Shown: piece after piece, positions 18,051 through 26,794 of the stretch
Layout of the letters: every line of letters starts with the position of its first letter
Position numbering within the stretch: position 1 is the stretch's first letter
Assembly: GCA_023386155.1 (NCBI GenBank)
Contig: JAEWKH010000081.1
Span: 1-41,495, forward strand
Source of the DNA: Pseudomonadota bacterium
Lineage (GTDB): Bacteria; Pseudomonadota; Alphaproteobacteria; Rhizobiales; Beijerinckiaceae
Reading direction: 5' to 3'
DNA length: 41,495 nt
Position numbers and translations under genes: made by a program
The notes under the pieces: generated by a model
What the model was told of the DNA's origin: nothing
Databases searched by the model: none
What the model saw: only the letters and a program-made list of their open reading frames with translations

Positions 18051-20423
18051 ATGAGCGAAGCCGCCTTGAAAGGGGGTTCGTCCCAGCGTCCGTCTCGCCC
18101 GGGGGACATGGCCCCGAAGGTGCGGGGCGCCTCGGATTGGCCTTCTGCCGGCGGCGAGATGGGGGAACGGATCCGCATCCATGACTGGTCCGCGACGCCC
18201 CTGGGGCCGATTCAGGCGTGGCCGCAGAGCCTGAAGAGCCTTGTGGATCTCATGCTTGCCGCAAAGGAAGCTGTCTCGATCGCCTGGGGGCCCGAGCTGA
18301 CGTTGCTCTACAACGATGGCTACGCGCCGATCCTCGGGGACGGGCACCCGGCGACGCTCGGAGGATCCTACCCGGAGGCGTGGCGCGACGCCTGGGACGA
18401 GCGCCGCCCGTTCGTCGAGGCGGCGCTGGCGGGCGAGGCCCAGCATCTCGTCGATGGCCCGGTCCCCCTTGCCGGACGTCCGGGGCGCCCCTCGAACTGG
18501 TTCACCTTCTCGTGGATCCCGGCTCGCGATGAGGCTGGACGTATCGCCGGCGTCTTCTGCACTGCGACCGAGACGACGGACAAGGTACTCGCCGAAAGGG
18601 CCTTGCGCGAGAGCAGGGAAGCGGCGTTTGACGAATCCGGAATGCGCTATCACGCCCTCTTCGAGGCGTTCGATCAGGGCTTCTGCATCATCGAACTGAT
18701 CTACGACGACCGGAATCGCGTGGTCGATTACGTCTTCGTCGAGATCAACTCCGTCTTCGAGGCGCAGACCGGCCTGCACGGCGCGATCGGCAAGAGCATC
18801 CGCGCCCTCCGTCCCCAGCAGGGCGATTACGGGTTCGAGGTCTATGGCCGCGTCGCATCGACAGGGGAGACGACGCGCTTCGAGCACGAGGCGGCAGCCC
18901 TGGGACGCTGGTACGACGTCTTCGCCTATCGGGTCGGCGATCCCGAGCGCCGGCGCGTCGCGGTTCTTCTCGACGACATCACCGAGCGCAAGCTGGCCGA
19001 GGATGCCCGCCGCGAGAGCGAGGAGCGGCTCCGGCAGGTGCAGGAGGCGGCACGGATCGGAAGCTTCGAGTTCGACCGGAGGACCAACAAGGCCATCACG
19101 TCTCCGGAATACCTGGAATTGTACGGGTTGCCCCAGGATCTCTCCGGCTTCTTCTCGTACGAGGATTGGATTTCCCTCGTGCATCCGGCGGATCAGCCGC
19201 GGGTCGAGGCGGAGACGCGGGCCGCCGTCTCCGATCCGGCGCGCCATCAGCTCGATTACGAGTTTCGAATCCATCGCGCCGACAACGGGGACATGCGCTG
19301 GATCACCGCGCGGACCAAGCTCATTCGGGATGCCAGCGGGCGTTTCCAGCGCTCCCTCGGCGCTCAATGGGACGTGACGGCGGAAAGGGATACCGAAGCG
19401 GCGCTGCGCGAGAGCCAGGAACGCTATCGCTCCTTCATCGCGCACAGCTCCGAAGGCATCTGGCTCCTCGAGTTCGACCCGCCCCTCGACGCGTCCCTGC
19501 CGCTGGAGGAGCAGGTCGAGCTCATTTACCGCAACGGGCACTTCGTCGAATGCAACGACGCCATGGCCGAGATGTACGGTCTCGAACGGGCGGAAGACCT
19601 GATCGGCCGGACGCTGGATTTTTCCCTGCCCTCGTCCGACCCGGAAGCTCGGGATTTCCTCGCCGGAGCCATCCGCTCCGGCTACAGCCTGACCGGCGTG
19701 GAATCGGTCGAGCGGGATGCCGCCGGAAACCGCAAGTACTTCGACAACAGCATGACCGGGATCGTCGAGGACGGTTACCTCAAGCGGTTGTGGGGGATCC
19801 AGCGCGACATCACCGACCGCAAGCAGGCGGAGGACCAGCGCACCCTTCTGATCCACGAACTGAATCACCGGGTCAAGAATACCCTGGCGACCGTCCAGTC
19901 CATCGCATCGCAGACCCTGCGCAATGCTCCGACCATGCGGGATGCGAAGGACGCCCTCGAAGGGCGGCTGATCGCTCTCGCCCGCGCCCACGACGTCCTG
20001 ACGCGGGAGAACTGGGAGGGCGCGGAACTGAAGGAGATCGTCACCCAGGCGGTCGCCCCCTTCGCCAGCCGCGGGGAGGACCGGCTTCACCTGAAGGGGC
20101 CCGAGATTCGCCTGTCTCCACGCATGGCCCTGGCCCTCGCGATGGCGCTCCAGGAGCTTGCCACCAACGCGGTGAAGTACGGCGCATTGGCGAATGCCAC
20201 GGGGGAGGTCCGGGTAAGCTGGGATGTCGTGCCGGCCGAGCCTTCGCCCCGCCTTCACCTGCGATGGGAGGAGAGCGGCGGGCCGCCCGTCGAGCCGCCG
20301 GGACGCCGGGGCTTCGGCTCCCGGCTGATCGAGCGCAGCCTGTCCCAGGAGCTCAATGGGATCGCGCGGATCGAATTTCACCCTGCCGGCATCGTCTGCA
20401 CCGTGGATGCGCCCTTGGGATGA
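18051..20423 (+). CDS. PAS-domain HWE-family sensor histidine kinase
   Basis: A 790-residue soluble sensor kinase with no transmembrane segment. An N-terminal PAS-like region (about 42-180, HDWSATPLGPIQAWPQSLK) is common in these kinases. Three further PAS/PAC units follow (about 195-315, 325-448, 455-592). The HWE kinase core has the phosphoacceptor region HELNHRVKNTLA (H606), the N-box ELATNAVKYGAL (N706), the diagnostic RWEESGGP (W739-E740) and a G-box RGFGSRLIE. HWE/HisKA2 kinases commonly feed the PhyR general stress pathway or stand-alone receivers. The frame runs open from 17,796, but MSEAALKGG at 18,051 is the likely start. No cognate regulator is adjacent. Confidence 0.9.
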   Translation: MSEAALKGGSSQRPSRPGDMAPKVRGASDWPSAGGEMGERIRIHDWSATPLGPIQAWPQSLKSLVDLMLAAKEAVSIAWGPELTLLYNDGYAPILGDGHPATLGGSYPEAWRDAWDERRPFVEAALAGEAQHLVDGPVPLAGRPGRPSNWFTFSWIPARDEAGRIAGVFCTATETTDKVLAERALRESREAAFDESGMRYHALFEAFDQGFCIIELIYDDRNRVVDYVFVEINSVFEAQTGLHGAIGKSIRALRPQQGDYGFEVYGRVASTGETTRFEHEAAALGRWYDVFAYRVGDPERRRVAVLLDDITERKLAEDARRESEERLRQVQEAARIGSFEFDRRTNKAITSPEYLELYGLPQDLSGFFSYEDWISLVHPADQPRVEAETRAAVSDPARHQLDYEFRIHRADNGDMRWITARTKLIRDASGRFQRSLGAQWDVTAERDTEAALRESQERYRSFIAHSSEGIWLLEFDPPLDASLPLEEQVELIYRNGHFVECNDAMAEMYGLERAEDLIGRTLDFSLPSSDPEARDFLAGAIRSGYSLTGVESVERDAAGNRKYFDNSMTGIVEDGYLKRLWGIQRDITDRKQAEDQRTLLIHELNHRVKNTLATVQSIASQTLRNAPTMRDAKDALEGRLIALARAHDVLTRENWEGAELKEIVTQAVAPFASRGEDRLHLKGPEIRLSPRMALALAMALQELATNAVKYGALANATGEVRVSWDVVPAEPSPRLHLRWEESGGPPVEPPGRRGFGSRLIERSLSQELNGIARIEFHPAGIVCTVDAPLG

Positions 20424-20436
20424 AAAGCGGAGGGCG

Positions 20437-21285
20437 CTACTTTCCTCTCGAAGGTCCCGGAGCATAGGGGCTCCATCCGGTGACCTGGATGAAGCCGTCC
20501 CGTGCGGCCACGACCATGTGCCTGCGGTGCCTGTGGATGAGGGCGCCCGGCCGGTAGCCGTGCGGCTCCTCCCAGCCTGTGGCGTCCCACACGTAGACGT
20601 ATCGGGACTCGATCTGGGCGAAGGCCTCGATGGAGCCGAAGGCGCGGACGGTGCGCAGCACGTCCCGGACGCCTCCCGTCCAGTCGACCGTCCGCTGCGC
20701 CTGCGTGATCCGGGGCCAGTAGGTTCCGGGGCCCTGCGGCACGGCTTCCGCGCAGAGCCGGGGAAGGTCGTCGGCCAGCAGCCCGGCGACGTCCTTTGCG
20801 GCGATCTGGCACTTGGCCAGCAGTGTGTCGTGCGTCTCCATGGCGCTCAGGGAGAATCGCTTCTGGGCCACGATGGCGCCGGTGTCGAAGGCGGGCTCGA
20901 GCATGTGGGCCGTCATGCCCCATTCGGAAAGGCCGTCCAGAATGGCCTGGAAGAGCGGGTAGGGGCCGCGCCCCACCGGCAGCGGGGATGGATGGAAATT
21001 GACCGCATAGGGCAGGTGCCGCTCCCAGCCTCTGATCAGCCAGGGATAGCCCGCCACCACCAGGGCGTCGCAGCCCATGGCCTTCAGCCCCGCCAGATCG
21101 GCGGGAAGGATCCGGGACATCTGGACCGGCAGCCTCAACGCGCGGGCGCGGGCGAGGGTCGCGTCGTTGAAATCGTAGATGCCGTCGCAGGGGCGGCTGA
21201 AGAGCTTGACCGGTTCCCAGCCCCGGGCGAGCAGGGTCTCGAAAACATCCCCGAGAAAATCGATTCCGGCGAAGGCAAAGCGCAT
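20437..21285 (-). CDS. Formyltransferase-like protein
   Basis: 282 residues related to methionyl-tRNA formyltransferase and other formyl-folate-dependent transferases. The N-terminal Rossmann fold MRFAFAGIDFLGDVFETLL leads to the active-site segment NFHPSPLPVGRGPYP (Asn/His pair) and the conserved Asp in EPAFDTGAI, followed by KRFSLSAMETHDTL. A C-terminal domain (about 195-282) resembles the Fmt C-terminal fold only loosely. It is probably not the housekeeping Fmt (no def gene beside it). Sugar-nucleotide or small-molecule formyl transfer is possible. The frame extends to 21,399, but MRFAFAG at 21,285 is the natural start. Confidence 0.78.
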   Translation of the reverse strand: MRFAFAGIDFLGDVFETLLARGWEPVKLFSRPCDGIYDFNDATLARARALRLPVQMSRILPADLAGLKAMGCDALVVAGYPWLIRGWERHLPYAVNFHPSPLPVGRGPYPLFQAILDGLSEWGMTAHMLEPAFDTGAIVAQKRFSLSAMETHDTLLAKCQIAAKDVAGLLADDLPRLCAEAVPQGPGTYWPRITQAQRTVDWTGGVRDVLRTVRAFGSIEAFAQIESRYVYVWDATGWEEPHGYRPGALIHRHRRHMVVAARDGFIQVTGWSPYAPGPSRGK

Positions 21286-21496
21286 TCCCGGTGATCTCCC
21301 TGTCCGATGTTTCCGTTCCGGTTGTTCGCTTCTATCCCATCCTGCGGCAAAGTGGACCCGATTTTCCACCGGGGCGCTTGCGGGAACTTCAATCCACACT
21401 CAAGATTTAGCCTTGAGCATAGGGCAGGAAACCGCCTGTGCCATCGGGGCGGACACCTGTCGGAAGGCTCGCTGGAGCTTGTGAGAAGGAGTTCGC

Positions 21497-21766
21497 ATGG
21501 TTTCCAAGGATTTCATCCGCCAGATGGAAGGCTACGGGCTGACGACCGCCAGGATCCTCTACCGGATGCCGGATCACCCGACCTTCCTGCAGACCTATAT
21601 CTGGCAGGAATACGATCTGGCGCCCCGCTTTCCGGTCCTCATCGACTTTCTCGATTTCTGGAAGCGTGAGCTCGCCGGACCTCTGCATTCGGTCACGATC
21701 ACCCATGCGCAACTGATCAAGCCCGCCGAGTTCCGGGCCATCGAGGGGGAAATCAGTATTCACTGA
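21497..21766 (+). CDS. usg: Usg-family small protein
   Basis: An 89-residue protein matching my memory of the alphaproteobacterial Usg family (named as the gene upstream of trpF in Caulobacter): DFIRQMEGYGLTTARILYRMPDHP, LQTYIWQEYDLAPRFPVL and FLDFWKRELAGPLHSV. Its function is unknown. It is soluble, with no signal or membrane segment. A clear AAGGAG lies 6 nt before the ATG. No trp genes are adjacent here. Confidence 0.85.
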   Translation: MVSKDFIRQMEGYGLTTARILYRMPDHPTFLQTYIWQEYDLAPRFPVLIDFLDFWKRELAGPLHSVTITHAQLIKPAEFRAIEGEISIH

Positions 21767-21845
21767 TACCGCCTCAGAGCCTTGGCCCCGGACGCTAAGT
21801 CAGGTAGAGAGGCGCCCTGAGCATCCCCGAACCTGCCAGGGCTCC

Positions 21846-22442
21846 TTGTTTTCCAACGCGCGCACTTCTCAAATCCTGCTTGCCCTCGCCTCCCAGCCGG
21901 GCGAGCGCCTGACCGTGCGCCAGATCATGGCAGTGCTTCAGGACAGGGCTTTCGCCCTCCTGATCGTCCTCCTGGGCCTGCCGAATTGCCTGCCGATGCC
22001 GCCGCCCATCCCCCTGGTCTGCGGCCTGCTCCTGGCCCTCGTCGCCATTCAGATCGTCTTCGGCCGGGAGGCCCCCTGGCTGCCGCGCCAGCTCCTGAAC
22101 CGTTCGGTCGCCCGCGTCGATGTCGAGCGCGCGGTCGGGCGTGCCATCCCGGTCTTCCGGCGGCTGGAGCGGATCTCGCGCCCGCGGATGACCTTCCTCG
22201 ACACGCCCGTCTCCATGCGGCTCATGGGTGCAGTCATCCTCGTCCTGGCCCTGGGGCTTCTCTTCGCACCGCCCTTCGTGGGGCAGATTCCGCTAGGGCT
22301 CGCCGTATGCCTCGTCGGGCTGGGCCTCGTCGAGCGCGACGGGCTGGTGATCATGAGCGGCCTGGTGATCGGCTCCATCGGCCTGACCCTGAGCCTCGGC
22401 TTCGTCTACGCGATCTTCGCCGGGATCGAGACGCTGATCTAG
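21846..22442 (+). CDS. exoD: ExoD-family membrane protein
   Basis: A 198-residue inner-membrane protein of the ExoD family, linked in rhizobia to exopolysaccharide production and alkaline tolerance. The cytoplasmic N-terminus (QILLALASQPGERLTVRQIMAVLQDRAFALL) leads to LLGLPNCLPMPPPIPLVCG and three later hydrophobic spans. The only start compatible with the full N-terminus is TTG at 21,846. No ATG or GTG occurs in frame before it, and the next ATG (MAVLQD) would delete conserved sequence. The Shine-Dalgarno is weak, which suggests low expression. Confidence 0.88.
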   Translation: MFSNARTSQILLALASQPGERLTVRQIMAVLQDRAFALLIVLLGLPNCLPMPPPIPLVCGLLLALVAIQIVFGREAPWLPRQLLNRSVARVDVERAVGRAIPVFRRLERISRPRMTFLDTPVSMRLMGAVILVLALGLLFAPPFVGQIPLGLAVCLVGLGLVERDGLVIMSGLVIGSIGLTLSLGFVYAIFAGIETLI

Positions 22443-22487
22443 AGGAGCATGCAGCCGCCGGCGAGGGCGACCGCAGGGCCGCCGTCC

Positions 22488-22940
22488 TTAATCGTTGTCG
22501 TCGAACTCGGGCGCGGATCTGAGCTGTTCCACGGGGACGGTCACGATGATCCGCATGTCGTCGTCCCTCCGGGCCGCGGGGGCGGTCCCGGTCTGGACGG
22601 AGCCGGTCGCCGCGGCGTCGGCATTCAGCTGGAACGCATTGAGCGGCAGGGCCACCGTGCGGTCGCCGGTGATGCCCTCGTCGATCTCGACGACCAGGGC
22701 TACGACGCTGCCGTTGCGGTCGAGCACCACGTCCTCGACATCGCCGATATCCTTGTTGTCAGTGCCGACGACGTCCGCATCCATGATCCTGGAGGCGAGC
22801 ATCTGGCCCGGCCCGAGCCGCGTCATGAAGTTCGAGGCCGCCGGGGCGCCAGGCTGCGGAGCGGGCGAGGTCTGGGCCACGGCGGGGAAAGCCAGCAGGG
22901 CGGAGCCGAGCAGGCCGGCCGCGATCAAACTTCTTGTCAT
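22488..22940 (-). CDS. Secreted PRC-barrel domain protein
   Basis: 150 residues. The signal peptide is MTRSLIAAGLLGSALLAFPAVA (cleavage before QTSPAP), followed by a Pro/Ala linker and a PRC-barrel domain (about 45-115: MLASRIMDADVVGTDNKDIGDV, EDVVLDRNGSVVALVVEID). The acidic tail ends EFDDND. PRC-barrel proteins are frequent members of stress regulons in this order, though the periplasmic role is undefined. The start at 22,940 is set by the signal peptide. The frame to 23,075 is rejected. An EcfG-like promoter ends 35 nt upstream of this ATG. Confidence 0.85.
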   Translation of the reverse strand: MTRSLIAAGLLGSALLAFPAVAQTSPAPQPGAPAASNFMTRLGPGQMLASRIMDADVVGTDNKDIGDVEDVVLDRNGSVVALVVEIDEGITGDRTVALPLNAFQLNADAAATGSVQTGTAPAARRDDDMRIIVTVPVEQLRSAPEFDDND

Positions 22941-22975
22941 CGTCTCAATCTCCCGATTGGTATTCCGGCAAGGGC

Positions 22976-23000
22976 AACGCAACGGAAGTGGCTTGGTTCT
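22976..23000 (-). promoter_or_regulatory. Candidate EcfG promoter of the PRC-barrel gene
   Basis: On the minus strand this reads AGAAC-N16-CGTT, one mismatch from the EcfG general-stress consensus GGAAC-N16/17-CGTT. The CGTT lies 35 nt before the ATG, the same geometry as the perfect site at 32,046. Confidence 0.45.
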
Positions 23001-23110
23001 GAGGCTCCGCATGGTGCGCAAGACCATTTTTCGGCGAAGTGGATCCGGTTCGCCGTCAAAGATGGGGCAAGCCAAAGAAGAGAGGTGATTCCACGCCAGT
23101 GCAAACAGCT

Positions 23111-23803
23111 CTAGATAAGGCGCAGCCCCTTCAGGCTGGCGTGGCCGTCGCGGCCCACGATGATGTGGTCATGCACGGTGATCCCCAGGGGCTTGGCGAC
23201 TTCGATGATCTCGCGGGTCATCTTGATGTCGGCCGCGGAGGGCGTCGGGTCCCCGGAGGGATGGTTGTGGACGAGGATGAGAGCGGAGGCCGAGAGCTCG
23301 AGCGCCCGCTTGATTACCTCGCGCGGGTAGACCGGGGTGTGGTCCACCGTGCCGGATTGCTGCACCTCGTCGGCGATGAGGGCGTTGCGCTTGTCGAGGA
23401 AGAGCAGCCGGAACTGCTCCTTGTCCATGAACGCCATGGCGGCACGGCAATAATCGATCACGGTGGCCCAGGAGGACAGGACCGGCCGCTTGGCCACCTC
23501 GCCCCTGGCGAGCCGCCGGGCGGAGGCCTCCACGATCTTCAGGTCGGTGACCACGGTCTCGCCGATGCCCTCCACCTCCATGAGCCGGGCCGGGGAGGCG
23601 GCCAGCACCTCGGCGAAGGTGCCGAAGCGCTTCATGAGCTCCTTGGCGATGGGCTTCACGTCCCGGCGGGGGATGGAGCGGAAGAGGACGAGCTCCAGCA
23701 GCTCGTAATCGGGCAGCGCGTCGCCGCCCACCTCCAGGAATCGGGCCCGCAACCGGTCGCGATGGCCGTGATAATGGGGAATCCCGTCGCCGCTCATGCC
23801 CAT
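23111..23803 (-). CDS. radC: RadC/JAMM-domain protein
   Basis: A 230-residue RadC family protein. The N-terminal helix-hairpin-helix region contains LMEVEGIGETVVTDLK (about 74-89). The C-terminal JAMM metalloprotease-like domain has the motif LVHNHPSGDPTPSAADI (178-193) with the zinc-binding His-x-His and Asp. Despite its name, no repair role has been firmly shown for the family. The frame runs far upstream in the ORF sense, but the MGMSGDGIPHYHGHRDRLR start at 23,803 (or M3 at 23,797) is natural. map lies 86 nt upstream on the same strand. Confidence 0.93.
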   Translation of the reverse strand: MGMSGDGIPHYHGHRDRLRARFLEVGGDALPDYELLELVLFRSIPRRDVKPIAKELMKRFGTFAEVLAASPARLMEVEGIGETVVTDLKIVEASARRLARGEVAKRPVLSSWATVIDYCRAAMAFMDKEQFRLLFLDKRNALIADEVQQSGTVDHTPVYPREVIKRALELSASALILVHNHPSGDPTPSAADIKMTREIIEVAKPLGITVHDHIIVGRDGHASLKGLRLI

Positions 23804-23889
23804 CCGTCGCTTGTGCCGATCGGATGCTCCGGGCGATCCCGGAGCGCCGATGTTACTTTGTAGGCTTGAAGCGATGCGGCGGGCTAGTG

Positions 23890-24711
23890 TCAAGCTGCAG
23901 CGTAGGGGGGCTTGTCCAGACCCTTCGGCGAGTAGGTGAAGACCTCCGCGCCTGTCTCCGTCACACCCACCATGTGCTCGAACTGGGCCGAGAGGGAGCG
24001 GTCGCGGGTCACGGCGGTCCAGCCGTCGGCGAGAACCTTCACCTGCGGGCGCCCCAGGTTGATCATGGGCTCGATGGTGAAGAACATGCCCGTCTTCAAT
24101 TCCACGTTGTAGGCGGGCTCCACGTAATGGAGGATCGTCGGCGAGTCGTGGAAGACCCTGCCGATGCCGTGGCCGCAGAAGTCCCGCACCACGGAGCAGC
24201 GCTCGGCTTCCGCATAGGACTGGATCGCCGCCCCGATATCGTTGGTGGTGGCGCCCGGCTTGACCGCCGCGATGCCGCGCAGCAGGCATTCATAGGTGAT
24301 CTCGCAGAGCCGCTGGGCCCGGCGGGGCACCTCGCCCACATAGTACATCCGGCTCGAATCGCCGTGCCAGCCGTCGAGGATCAGAGTCACGTCGACATTC
24401 ATGATGTCCCCGTCGCGCAGGGGCTTGTCGTTGGGGATGCCGTGGCAGACCACGTGATTGATCGAGGTGCAGATCGTCTTGGTGTAGCCACGATAGTGCA
24501 GGCAGGCCGGATAGGCGCCATGGTCGCGGATGAAATCGAAGGCCAGCTTGTCCAGATATTCGGTGGTGACGCCTGGCTTCACGTGCTCCGACAGCATGTC
24601 CAGGCACTCGGCCACCATACGGCCGGCGCGGCGCATTCCTTCGAAGTCCGCAGGCCCGTGCAGCGGGATCTCGGTGGCGCGCTTGCGCTCGGCAATGTCG
24701 GTCTCGGTCAT
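23890..24711 (-). CDS. map: Methionine aminopeptidase, type I
   Basis: Map removes the N-terminal methionine from nascent proteins. 273 residues with the pita-bread metallo-hydrolase ligands: HGIPNDKPLRDGDIMNVDVT (first Asp), GWHGDSSRMYYVG (second Asp), CGHGIGRVFHDSP (His), FFTIEPMI (Glu) and AQFEHMVGVTETGAEV (Glu). The ATG at 24,711 (MTETDIAERKR) is chosen. The frame up to 24,813 has no family support. radC follows in the same direction. Confidence 0.97.
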   Translation of the reverse strand: MTETDIAERKRATEIPLHGPADFEGMRRAGRMVAECLDMLSEHVKPGVTTEYLDKLAFDFIRDHGAYPACLHYRGYTKTICTSINHVVCHGIPNDKPLRDGDIMNVDVTLILDGWHGDSSRMYYVGEVPRRAQRLCEITYECLLRGIAAVKPGATTNDIGAAIQSYAEAERCSVVRDFCGHGIGRVFHDSPTILHYVEPAYNVELKTGMFFTIEPMINLGRPQVKVLADGWTAVTRDRSLSAQFEHMVGVTETGAEVFTYSPKGLDKPPYAAA

Positions 24712-24915
24712 GTTCGGTCCTTGATCTGATGCCCGGAATGTAAGGATCGCCGCGCGTGAAGCAAGCCAAAGCGCCGGACCCGGGAGTGGGCCTGCACTTT
24801 CAGGAGCGATCAAGGGCTTTGTTCATGGATGAAAGCATCGTTCTCCCGGCCCGTCGGGTCCGCGCGATGCCCTAAAGACCTCCGGTCCCGCTTGCGATTA
24901 GCGTCCGAGGGTGTC

Positions 24916-24963
24916 ATGAGCAACCCTGTTCATCCCTTTCGATGGCCGTGGATTCTCGCTTAA
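24916..24963 (+). CDS. Possible 15-codon leader ORF upstream of fkbM-like gene
   Basis: An ATG at 24,916, 5 nt after a GAGGG, opens a 15-codon frame (MSNPVHPFRWPWILA) ending in TAA, whose last A begins an ATG (TAATG at 24,961-24,965). That ATG is in frame with the FkbM methyltransferase, and the best ribosome-binding site in the area belongs to the leader. Translational coupling would follow. This could still be chance. Confidence 0.3.
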   Translation: MSNPVHPFRWPWILA

Positions 24964-25790
24964 TGAACGATTCTCGCCCTTTCGGCGATTTTGCGCCTTC
25001 AGGACTCGCCCGCTGGGTGATCGACCGCACGCGCGGGCTGCCCGAGGGATGGGCAGGTCGCCGGGTGGCCCTGATGCTGCGCCATCTGGCGATGAAGACC
25101 CTGAAAGGGCTGCCGCTCGACCTGGAGACCTTCGGCGTCCGCATGCGGCTCTATCCCTACAAGAACGTCTGCGAGCGGCGCATCCTGTTCACGCCCCAGT
25201 ATTTCGACGCCGATGAGCTTCGGATCCTGACGTCGAGGATCAAGGACGGGTTCACCTTCATCGATATCGGCTCGAATGTGGGCTGGTATGCCCTCTCGGT
25301 TGCGCGGGAGGCGGGAACCGTACCGACGCGGATCCTGGCCGTGGAGCCGCAGCCGGAGATCTTCGACCGGCTGATCTACAACATCCGCCAGAACCCCTCC
25401 TGCACGGTCAAGGCCGTGGATTGCGCGGTGGCGGACAAGACCGGCGAGCTTACCCTGTTCCTCGACCCCCTCAACCGGGGGGAGGCGAGCCTGAAGATCG
25501 TCAATTCCAGCCAGACGGACGCGATTCGCGTTCCGGCCGTGACCATGCTGGAGCTCCTGAACCGGGAAGGCCTGACCCACGTCGATGCGATCAAGCTCGA
25601 CGTGGAAGGGGCGGAGGACCTGGTGCTCGACCCGTTCTTCCGGGATGCGCCCGCCACCCTCTATCCCTCGCTCCTCATCGTGGCCAATGTTCCGGAGCGC
25701 TGGCAGATCGACGTGGTGAAGCTCCTGGAGAGCAAGGGCTACCGGCAGATCCTCGAGACCAAGATGAACCTGGCCTTCGAGCGGGACTGA
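24963..25790 (+). CDS. FkbM-family methyltransferase
   Basis: 275 residues (282 if the ATG at 24,942 is used). The class I AdoMet-dependent fold shows FIDIGSNVGWYALSVAREAG (motif I), LAVEPQPEIFDRLIYNI (motif II) and IKLDVEGAEDLVL, the diagnostic FkbM element. Relatives O-methylate sugars, lipids or polyketides. There are no glycan genes next to it, so the target is unknown. I favour 24,963 because it overlaps the stop of a short leader ORF (TAATG) and neither ATG has a good ribosome-binding site of its own. Confidence 0.85.
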   Translation: MNDSRPFGDFAPSGLARWVIDRTRGLPEGWAGRRVALMLRHLAMKTLKGLPLDLETFGVRMRLYPYKNVCERRILFTPQYFDADELRILTSRIKDGFTFIDIGSNVGWYALSVAREAGTVPTRILAVEPQPEIFDRLIYNIRQNPSCTVKAVDCAVADKTGELTLFLDPLNRGEASLKIVNSSQTDAIRVPAVTMLELLNREGLTHVDAIKLDVEGAEDLVLDPFFRDAPATLYPSLLIVANVPERWQIDVVKLLESKGYRQILETKMNLAFERD

Positions 25791-25841
25791 GGGCGGCCTC
25801 GAGTCCGGTACGCGCTTTCGCGGCAGAGCCTCCGGAGCGCC

Positions 25842-26561
25842 CTATCTGGGCGTCACGATTTCGACCGGCCGGTCGATGGCTACTTCCTCAGGCGTGATGC
25901 GGCAGACATAGGCGTAGGATTCCACGCCAGCCGCGAGGGCGTGCCGGAAGGCCCTGTCGTAGGTGGGGTCGATGTCCCGGGCCACGTCGAAGCGCTCGGC
26001 GTCCATCTGGATGACGTAGACGAGGGCGGCTCTCGCCCCCGTGGCCACCATGTCGGCGAGTTCGTAGAGGTGCTTGGCGCTGCGGGCCGCGACGCAATCG
26101 GGGAATTCGGCGAACCCCGCCTCGCGCATCAGGTGGCAGTTCTTCACCTCCAGATAGCAGGGCGGCTCGCCATCCTTTTCGAGCAGGAAGTCGACCCGGC
26201 TGTTCCGGCCGTACTTCACCTCCGGCCTGACGCGATCGTAGCCCGTAAAGGGAGCGAGGCGGCCTTCCGCCAGGGCCTCGGCGACCAGGAGGTTGGGGCG
26301 GGAGGTGTTGATGCCGATGAGCTGGCGGGGGCCCCCGCCGGCCGCGACCTCCACGAATTCCCAATTGTACTTGAGCTTGCGGTTCGGGTTCGTCGCCCGG
26401 GACAGGAAGACCCGGCTGCCGGGTTCCTTCAGGCCCATCATCGCGCCGGGATTGGCGCAATGGGCCGTCACGACCTCGCCCGTATCGAGTTCGATATCCG
26501 CCAGAAATCGCTTGTAACGCTCGATGAGGCGGCCTTCGAGCAGGGTTTCCTGAAAACGCAT
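25842..26561 (-). CDS. sfsA: SfsA DNA/RNA nuclease family protein
   Basis: 239 residues of the SfsA family (sugar fermentation stimulation protein A). It has an N-terminal OB-like part (LIERYKRFLADIELDTGEVVTAHCANPGAMMGL, given here in part as HCANPGAMMGL), the nuclease-like core GRNSRVDFLLE and CYLEVKNCHLM (Asp...Glu-x-Lys), and FPDCVAARSAKHLYEL. In this family the D...ExK arrangement is nuclease-like. The start MRFQETLLEG at 26,561 is chosen over the frame to 26,609. Palindromic element copy B lies 32 nt upstream. Confidence 0.95.
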   Translation of the reverse strand: MRFQETLLEGRLIERYKRFLADIELDTGEVVTAHCANPGAMMGLKEPGSRVFLSRATNPNRKLKYNWEFVEVAAGGGPRQLIGINTSRPNLLVAEALAEGRLAPFTGYDRVRPEVKYGRNSRVDFLLEKDGEPPCYLEVKNCHLMREAGFAEFPDCVAARSAKHLYELADMVATGARAALVYVIQMDAERFDVARDIDPTYDRAFRHALAAGVESYAYVCRITPEEVAIDRPVEIVTPR

Positions 26562-26592
26562 CAAAATCCAACGATTGACTGAAAAGCTCTCG

Positions 26593-26709
26593 TAGAGCAT
26601 CGGACCCAAAAGTGGAATCCACTTTTGGGATCAATCCGATGCTCATTCTTTTGGCTGGCGCATCGTTTAGGGCGGAAAACCGGAACCACTTTTCCGCACG
26701 ATGCGCTAG
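26593..26709. repeat. Two-hairpin CTAG-ended palindromic element, copy B
   Basis: Nearly identical to copies A and C. Hairpin 1 runs from TAGAGCATCGGACCCAAAAG to GATCAATCCGATGCTC, hairpin 2 from GCGCATCGTTTAGGGCGG to CGCACGATGCGC, then CTAG. It sits between the divergent genes sfsA and the cinA-like gene, and so in both 5' regions. Confidence 0.88.
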
Positions 26710-26794
26710 CAGGGGGGATAGCGGGGGTTCAACTGAACCCTTGCTTGAGAATTGCCGTTTCTGACGCTAAACGCCCACAAAAGGATCGCAGCGC

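Noticed and set aside
23014..23114. Another CTAG-ended element copy next to the radC stop
   Set aside because: Only fragments (GGTGCGCAAGACC, GTGGATCCGG) and a CTAG some 50 nt away. Too decayed to call.
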